In this document: positions 6,859 through 9,946 of the stretch, piece by piece
Layout of the letters: each line of letters begins with the position of its first letter
How positions within the stretch are numbered: position 1 is the stretch's first letter
From: an uncultured Desulfovibrio sp.
GTDB lineage: Bacteria; Desulfobacterota; Desulfovibrionia; Desulfovibrionales; Desulfovibrionaceae
Length of the DNA stretch: 9,946 nt
NCBI GenBank assembly: GCA_900547595.1
Contig: URHE01000068.1
Span: 1-9,946 of the forward strand
Direction: 5' to 3'
Program-made: the position numbers and the translations under genes
The notes under the pieces: model-generated
The model's database searches: none
What the model was told of the DNA's origin: nothing
The model's input: only the letters and a program-made list of their open reading frames with translations

Positions 6859-7563
6859 ATGGCAGGCAGTTTGCCGGAACCGGTATTGCTCTCCACCTTT
6901 CTTGGCATGGATGAAATCACCATCGCCGGCCAGCTCGTGCCCTTCAAGCATGTGTTCTATTCCTGGCTGTGCATGGCCGTGCTCTTCGGCGTGGCCCTCA
7001 TCCTGCGCCGCCGCCTGACCCTTGTGCCCGGCGGCCTGCAAAATTTCTTCGAGGCCGTCATCGACACCGTGGAGCGCTTCATCTGCGCTTCCATGGGCGA
7101 GGTGGGGCACAAGTATGTGCCCCTGCTCGCGGGCATGCTCATCTATATTTTCGGCATGAACATCCTCGGCCTCATTCCCGGTTGCGACGCGCCCACGGCC
7201 AATCTGAACACCACGGTGTGCATGGCGCTCTTCGTTTTCCTCTACTACAACTGGGTGGGGCTCGCGCGCTGGAAGGCGCACTACATCAACCAGTTCCTCG
7301 GGCCTTCCAAGTTTCTCATTCCGCTCATGTTCCCGCTGGAGATCGTCTCGCACCTGTCGCGGCCGGTCTCGCTGTCCCTGCGACTTTTCGGCAATATCCG
7401 GGGCGAGGAGATCGTCATCATCCTCTTCTTCGTCATGGCGCCGCTGCTCGGCACGCTGCCCATCTATGGCCTCTTCCTGCTCGGCAAGAGCATGCAGGCG
7501 TTTGTGTTCTTCATGCTGACCATGTTCTACATCTCCGGCGCCCTGGAAGGGCCGGAACATTAG
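6859..7563 (+). CDS. atpB: ATP synthase Fo subunit a
   Basis: Subunit a is the stator channel through which ions reach the c ring of the F-type ATP synthase. The 234-residue protein has the helices and motifs expected: LGLIPGCDAPTANLN, PLEIVSHLSRPVSLSLRLFG with the essential arginine at R175 (E. coli R210), GNIRGEEIVII with E184 at the position of E. coli E219, and the last helix with MQAF (Q213, E. coli Q252). The ATG at 6859 has AGGAGG 6 bases upstream. It is the third gene of the cluster. Its TAG stop is the first three bases of a palindromic repeat, and 256 bp of such repeats part it from atpE. Confidence 0.97.
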   Translation: MAGSLPEPVLLSTFLGMDEITIAGQLVPFKHVFYSWLCMAVLFGVALILRRRLTLVPGGLQNFFEAVIDTVERFICASMGEVGHKYVPLLAGMLIYIFGMNILGLIPGCDAPTANLNTTVCMALFVFLYYNWVGLARWKAHYINQFLGPSKFLIPLMFPLEIVSHLSRPVSLSLRLFGNIRGEEIVIILFFVMAPLLGTLPIYGLFLLGKSMQAFVFFMLTMFYISGALEGPEH

Positions 7564-7596
7564 AGCGTTTTCGCAATGAAATTGCGTAAATGCTCT
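7562..7596 (+). repeat. REP-like palindrome at the atpB stop codon
   Basis: AGAGCGTTTTCGCAAT (7562-7577), loop GAA and ATTGCGTAAATGCTCT (7581-7596) pair at 14 of 16 positions, plus one G-T wobble. The first two bases belong to the atpB TAG. A diverged copy in the opposite orientation lies at 8670-8710. Confidence 0.65.
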
Positions 7597-7631
7597 GGCG
7601 GATGCGAAAGCAGACGCCCGCGCCGTAATAA

Positions 7632-7655
7632 GGCGGAAAACCACGTTTTTCCGCC
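7632..7655 (+). repeat. Hairpin with AAAACCACG core
   Basis: GGCGGAAAA (7632-7640), loop CCACGT and TTTTCCGCC (7647-7655) form a perfect 9-bp stem. The centre GGAAAACCACGTTTTTCC is shared with the minus-strand reading of 3874-3901, while the outer stem bases differ but still pair. Confidence 0.6.
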
Positions 7656-7693
7656 GCTTGTCCCGCCCTGCGGGGAAATGAAGGCAGCGAAAC

Positions 7694-7730
7694 CTGATGA
7701 AAATATCTGTCGTACAGATATTTTCATCAG
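7694..7730 (+). repeat. 17-bp perfect stem-loop upstream of atpE
   Basis: CTGATGAAAATATCTGT (7694-7710), loop CGT and ACAGATATTTTCATCAG (7714-7730) pair without a mismatch. It is the longest perfect stem in the window. It lies about 90 bases before atpE inside the operon, so it could halt polymerase, protect the atpE mRNA 5' end after processing, or be part of a mobile repeat. Confidence 0.7.
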
Positions 7731-7738
7731 CAAAATGC

Positions 7739-7757
7739 CCTGAAGAAATGCTTCAGG
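7739..7757 (+). repeat. Short hairpin upstream of atpE
   Basis: CCTGAAG (7739-7745), loop AAATG and CTTCAGG (7751-7757) form a perfect 7-bp stem. It follows the 17-bp stem after 8 bases and is the last palindrome before the atpE leader. Confidence 0.5.
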
Positions 7758-7819
7758 TCGGCAGACAACGGGGGAATGGTCGCACGCGACCCAACAATAC
7801 AACGTGGAAGGAGTGTTCC

Positions 7820-8143
7820 ATGCGTAAATTCCTGATGGTTGCCCTCAACACCGTCGCCCTGGTCGGCATGGCCGGGCTGGCCTTCGCCGGCGAACCGCTC
7901 AATTCCGACTCCCTCGGCTTCACCTGCCTTGCGGCGGCCCTGGGCATCAGCATCGCGGCCTTCGGCTGCGGCATCGGTATGGGCCTGGGCCTCAAGGGCG
8001 CCACCGAGGGCGTGGCCCGCAACCCCGAAGTGAGCGGCAAGATCACGGGTACCATGATCCTCGGCTTCGCCTTCATCGAATCCCTGGCCATTTACGCCCT
8101 GGTCATCAGCTTCATCCTGCTGTACGCCAATCCCTACGCATAG
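7820..8143 (+). CDS. atpE: ATP synthase Fo subunit c with N-terminal signal-like extension
   Basis: Subunit c forms the ion-driven rotor ring. The protein is 107 residues, against about 75-90 in most bacteria, because residues 1-24 (MRKFLMVALNTVALVGMAGL, then AFAG) look like a cleavable signal peptide. The mature part is the usual hairpin: a glycine-rich first helix (GCGIGMGLGLKG, 49-60), the polar loop ARNPE (66-70) and a second helix with the ion-binding E87 in AFIESLAIY. E87, S88 and Y92 recall Na+-type rings, but the first-helix glutamine of those rings appears to be M54, so H+ coupling is more likely. The ATG at 7820 has GGAAGGAG upstream. A frame open from 7697 through the repeat is rejected as the start. 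It is the last atp gene here. Confidence 0.96.
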   Translation: MRKFLMVALNTVALVGMAGLAFAGEPLNSDSLGFTCLAAALGISIAAFGCGIGMGLGLKGATEGVARNPEVSGKITGTMILGFAFIESLAIYALVISFILLYANPYA

Positions 8144-8157
8144 CCGTTTGGCCGTTG

Positions 8158-8186
8158 TGCGGGGCGCGGGGAGACCCGCCCCCGCA
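8158..8186 (+). terminator. Strong GC hairpin after atpE
   Basis: TGCGGGG (8158-8164), one bulged C, GCGGG, a GAGA loop, CCCGC and CCCCGCA (to 8186) form a 12-bp stem closed by a GNRA-type tetraloop, 14 bases after the atpE stop. No T-run follows. Position and strength suggest it ends or protects the atp transcript. Confidence 0.5.
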
Positions 8187-8297
8187 GCGGCCTTGCCGTG
8201 GCGGCCGGAAGCGTCCGGTCGCGTTGTCCGCATCTTCCCCCACCGCAACCGCGCGCCCGTATCCTGCGCATCACTCTGCCCCCGCTCCGGAGGCTCC

Positions 8298-8588
8298 ATG
8301 CCGGAATTCTCCCTGCTCCTCGCCCTGGCCGCGCTCTGGCTGGCCGCCGCCTGCGCGGTGGCGGGCGCCATCAACTTCTTCTGGGAGACGGGCTTTCGCC
8401 GCGCGTTCGGCTACGGCGCCTTTCTTGCCGGGGTCTTTCTGCTCTTCTGGGCCAGCGGCCTTTGGGTGGGCGCCTCGCGCCACTCTTGGGGTGTGCTTGG
8501 GCCGGCCTTTGTGCTCATGCTGGCCGGGGCCTGGCTGGCCGTGCGGCTGGCCCTGTGGTTCTGGCGCCGGCGCGGGCCGCGCCCGTGA
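8298..8588 (+). CDS. Small three-helix membrane protein, unknown function
   Basis: I do not recognise this 96-residue protein. It has three hydrophobic segments: residues 4-23 (FSLLLALAALWLAAACAVAG), about 36-55 (GYGAFLAGVFLLFWASGLWV) and about 65-88 (GPAFVLMLAGAWLAVRLALW), and ends in a basic FWRRRGPRP, which would sit in the cytoplasm. Between helices 1 and 2 is FFWETGFRRAF. The ATG at 8298 follows GGAGG by 4 bases, which supports real translation; the frame upstream (from 8148) crosses the atpE hairpin and is not used. It follows atpE by 154 bp on the same strand, so it might be read from the atp promoter, but the hairpin between argues against tight coupling. Confidence 0.7.
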   Translation: MPEFSLLLALAALWLAAACAVAGAINFFWETGFRRAFGYGAFLAGVFLLFWASGLWVGASRHSWGVLGPAFVLMLAGAWLAVRLALWFWRRRGPRP

Positions 8589-8619
8589 CGTTCCCCGCCT
8601 CCAAAGTTTTCCTGAGATA

Positions 8620-8640
8620 AACGGGCAAGTTTTTGCCGTT
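8620..8640 (+). terminator. Hairpin after the small membrane protein gene
   Basis: AACGGGCAA (8620-8628), loop GTTT and TTGCCGTT (8633-8640) pair over 8 bp with one bulged G, 31 bases after the stop codon. It could terminate the transcript; only a short T-stretch lies inside the loop and arm. Confidence 0.3.
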
Positions 8641-8669
8641 CGCCGTCCTTGCCCGCCGTGGCAGGGGCT

Positions 8670-8710
8670 GCCAGAATGTTTGTGCACGGAAAGTGCGTAA
8701 ACGCTCTGGC
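8670..8710 (-). repeat. REP-like palindrome, diverged copy of the atpB-end repeat
   Basis: GCCAGAATGTTTGTGCAC (8670-8687), loop GGAAA and GTGCGTAAACGCTCTGGC (8693-8710) pair at 14 of 18 positions, with three of the other four being G-T wobbles. Read on the minus strand it starts AGAGCGTTTACGCA, against AGAGCGTTTTCGCA at 7562, and both copies end TCTGGC; about 26 of 38 positions agree overall. It lies about 60 bases upstream of the flavin-reductase-like gene. Confidence 0.55.
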
Positions 8711-8768
8711 CGGGGCGCGAGCGGTCCCGTCCTTGCCGCCCGGACTTTCCCGTGTGCTGGAGGCATCC

Positions 8769-9788
8769 ATGAAGAAAACATTGGCCGCCTGTGCCGCGTT
8801 GCTCCTGGTCTTTCTGGCACCCGCCGCGCGGGGCGCGGCGCCGCAGGCGCCCCTTCCGGAGCGCGCCATGGAAGAAAGGATCTCGCTCGGCAGAACGCTT
8901 GCCCTCTATCCGTCGCTTGTCACCGTGGTGGGCGCGGAGGTGGAGGGCAGGGTCAACTGGCTGCTGGTGGCCCATGTGGGTGTGCTCGGCCACGACCGCA
9001 TCGTGGTGAGCATGAACGACCAGCACTATACCAATCAGGGGATCATCGCCAACAGGAAGCTTTCGCTCAATCTTGTGGACCGTCCCCTGCTGCCGCTGGC
9101 CGACTATGTGGGCAGCGTGAGCGGCGCCAAGGTGGACAAGTCGGGAGTATTCGCGTTTCACCGGGGAAAGAACGGCACCCCGGTCATTGATGCCGCGCCC
9201 GTGTCCATGGAACTGGATGTGGTCGACATCTACAGGACGCCGGGATTCGACAATTTCGTCTGTACGGTGGCGGAGACCACCGCGCGGCCGGATGTGCTGG
9301 ACAGCCGCGGCAAGCTGGACTACACGCGCCTGAAGCCGGTGCTGTTCGAGTTTCCCACCTATGCGTATCTGGCCACCGGCGAGATCATCGGCAAGTGCCT
9401 GCGTCTGGACCGGGCCCCAGGCATGTGCGCCAAGCTGCCCATGCAGCCGGACGGCATCACGCGCCTGAGCACCATCGAGGTTTATCCGGAATATCTTGAG
9501 GAATACAGGAAATATGCCGCGGAAGTGGGGGAAACCTCCCTGCGGGAGGAGCCCGGCGTGCTCACCATGTATGCCGTGGCGGAAAAGGACGATCCGTGCC
9601 GGATAACCATTCTGGAAACCTATGCCAGTCAGGCCGCCTACAAGGCCCATATCGCGTCCCCGCATTTCCGGAAATACAAGGAGGGGACGCTGAAAATGGT
9701 CAGATCCCTGCGCCTTGCGGATCAGGAGCCGCTGAATCCGGCCAACCGGCTGAACAATTTCATGGTGGACGGCCAGCCGCGCCCCTGA
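8769..9788 (+). CDS. Exported flavin-reductase-like / ABM-domain fusion protein
   Basis: A 339-residue protein of three parts. Residues 1-22 are a Sec signal peptide (MKKTLAACAALLLVFLAPAA), without a twin-arginine motif; the Cys at 8 lies before the hydrophobic core, so it is not a lipobox. Residues about 35-205 match the flavin reductase/flavoredoxin FMN-binding split barrel: YPSLVTVVGAEVEGRVNWLL, then DRIVVSMNDQHYTNQGI, RKLSLNLV and APVSMELDVVDIY. Residues about 230-320 (ITRLSTIEVYPEYLEEYRKY, ETYASQAAYKAHIASPHFRK) match an antibiotic-biosynthesis-monooxygenase (ABM) ferredoxin-like domain. It may therefore carry FMN and act on a quinone-like or aromatic compound in the periplasm; the substrate is unknown. 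The ATG at 8769 has GGAGG 5 bases upstream. It stands alone between two repeats or hairpins. Confidence 0.83.
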   Translation: MKKTLAACAALLLVFLAPAARGAAPQAPLPERAMEERISLGRTLALYPSLVTVVGAEVEGRVNWLLVAHVGVLGHDRIVVSMNDQHYTNQGIIANRKLSLNLVDRPLLPLADYVGSVSGAKVDKSGVFAFHRGKNGTPVIDAAPVSMELDVVDIYRTPGFDNFVCTVAETTARPDVLDSRGKLDYTRLKPVLFEFPTYAYLATGEIIGKCLRLDRAPGMCAKLPMQPDGITRLSTIEVYPEYLEEYRKYAAEVGETSLREEPGVLTMYAVAEKDDPCRITILETYASQAAYKAHIASPHFRKYKEGTLKMVRSLRLADQEPLNPANRLNNFMVDGQPRP

Positions 9789-9803
9789 GCGGACGGCGCG
9801 CGG

Positions 9804-9829
9804 TGGCGCGGAGCGCGGTTTCCGCGCCA
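9804..9829 (+). terminator. Hairpin after the flavin-reductase-like gene
   Basis: TGGCGCGGA (9804-9812) pairs perfectly with TCCGCGCCA (9821-9829) around an 8-base loop, 16 bases after the stop codon. ATGTTT follows, a weak T-stretch. Termination is inferred from position. Confidence 0.4.
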
Positions 9830-9842
9830 ATGTTTCCGCGCC
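9818..9842. repeat. 11-bp tandem direct repeat
   Basis: GTTTCCGCGCC occurs at 9818-9828 and again at 9832-9842, a 14-base period. The first copy forms the right arm of the preceding hairpin, so the second could compete to pair with the same left arm. Confidence 0.4.
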
Positions 9843-9889
9843 GAAGCTGTGCCGCCCTTCCGGAATGCGGATAGGCGAAAACAGCTCAC

Positions 9890-9910
9890 GCCCCGGGCAG
9901 GGCCCGGGGC
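9890..9910 (-). terminator. GC hairpin between converging genes
   Basis: GCCCCGGGC (9890-9898), loop AGG and GCCCGGGGC (9902-9910) form a perfect 9-bp stem. In the minus-strand direction it lies 5 bases after the putative stop at 9916-9918 and is followed by GTGAGCTGTTTTC, so a terminator for the minus-strand gene fits best. It may also serve the plus-strand gene. Confidence 0.5.
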
Positions 9911-9915
9911 CGTTG

Positions 9916-9946
9916 TCAGAGCTGGTAGAGAAAGGCGGGCATCAGC
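9916..9946 (-). CDS. Possible 3' end of a minus-strand gene (partial)
   Basis: The reverse strand reads LMPAFLYQL then TGA at 9916-9918, followed at once by a strong hairpin. A stop codon directly before a terminator-like hairpin, with a plausible hydrophobic C-terminus, suggests the end of a gene whose body lies beyond the window. Only nine full codons are visible, so neither family nor certainty is possible. Confidence 0.35.
   Translation of the reverse strand, partial: LMPAFLYQL

Larger units (their letters stand above)
7561..7757. repeat. Palindrome array between atpB and atpE
   Basis: It contains four stem-loops in 197 bases: 7562-7596, 7632-7655, 7694-7730 and 7739-7757. It begins inside the atpB TAG. 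Frames through it on both strands (including one fused in frame to atpE) contain only palindrome-encoded peptide and are not taken as genes. The order of parts resembles the element at 3817-3969 read on the minus strand: a stop-codon palindrome, a CCACG-core hairpin about 70 bases on, and a long A/T-rich stem. The ends show at best weak inverted similarity to each other, so its true borders are uncertain. Confidence 0.6.

Noticed and set aside
6718..7644. A minus-strand frame of 308 codons opposite atpB
   Set aside because: It lies antisense to a certain atpB, its peptide is His/Glu/Arg-rich and has no membrane or domain features.
7560..7802. A minus-strand 80-codon frame in the atpB-atpE spacer, and the plus-strand extension of atpE from 7697
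   Set aside because: Both translate the palindromic repeats; the near-identical MKISV..QIFSS peptides on both strands come from the two arms of the 17-bp stem.
8271..9830. A minus-strand frame of 519 codons opposite the flavin-reductase-like gene
   Set aside because: It is a shadow frame. The plus-strand gene has a ribosome site, a signal peptide and two recognisable domains; the minus frame has none of these.

Overview
The window is GC-rich, gene-dense bacterial DNA. Its gene content suggests a Desulfovibrionaceae-type sulfate reducer: a short atpI/atpB/atpE cluster without the F1 genes, a stand-alone IMP cyclohydrolase beside hflX, and a flavoredoxin-like flavin reductase. The taxon is an inference from gene content and style; no marker gene fixes it.

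Layout. On the minus strand at the left edge lie the N-terminal part of hflX (cut by the window edge) and, immediately upstream of it, a 196-residue IMP cyclohydrolase. A divergent plus-strand gene encodes exonuclease III (xth). Convergent to it, and read from right to left, come a secreted 566-residue FG-GAP/VCBS-repeat protein, a 207-bp spacer filled with palindromes, then purD and purE 18 bp apart. Three de novo purine genes (purH-type cyclohydrolase, purD, purE) therefore sit within 3.5 kb.

Between the VCBS gene (start 5667) and the atp genes is a roughly 315-bp divergent intergenic region. It holds a convincing sigma70-type promoter for each direction and nothing else I can recognise. 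The plus-strand atp cluster follows: a small AtpZ/AtpI-type protein, an overlapping AtpI-like four-helix protein, atpB (subunit a) and atpE (subunit c). These are membrane or Fo genes only; atpF, H, A, G, D and C are absent. atpB and atpE are separated by 256 bp of palindromic repeats. A strong hairpin follows atpE. Then come a 96-residue three-helix membrane protein of unknown function, another palindromic repeat, and an exported protein joining a flavin-reductase-like split barrel to an ABM-type domain. The last 31 bases look like the 3' end of a minus-strand gene converging on it.

The least ordinary feature is in the spacers. Two palindrome arrays (3817-3969 and 7561-7757) begin inside the TAG stop codon of the gene they follow. 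Each has a stem-loop with the same AAAACCACG-type core about 70 bases downstream and a long A/T-rich stem at the far end. One array is bounded by 18-bp imperfect inverted repeats. A third locus (8670-8710) carries a relative of the first palindrome of the second array. They look like a family of dispersed mobile or REP-like elements that supply stop codons and 3' hairpins to host genes. A second oddity is that hflX has no ATG, GTG or TTG start before its conserved domain and is in frame with the purH-type gene upstream, separated only by a TAA.
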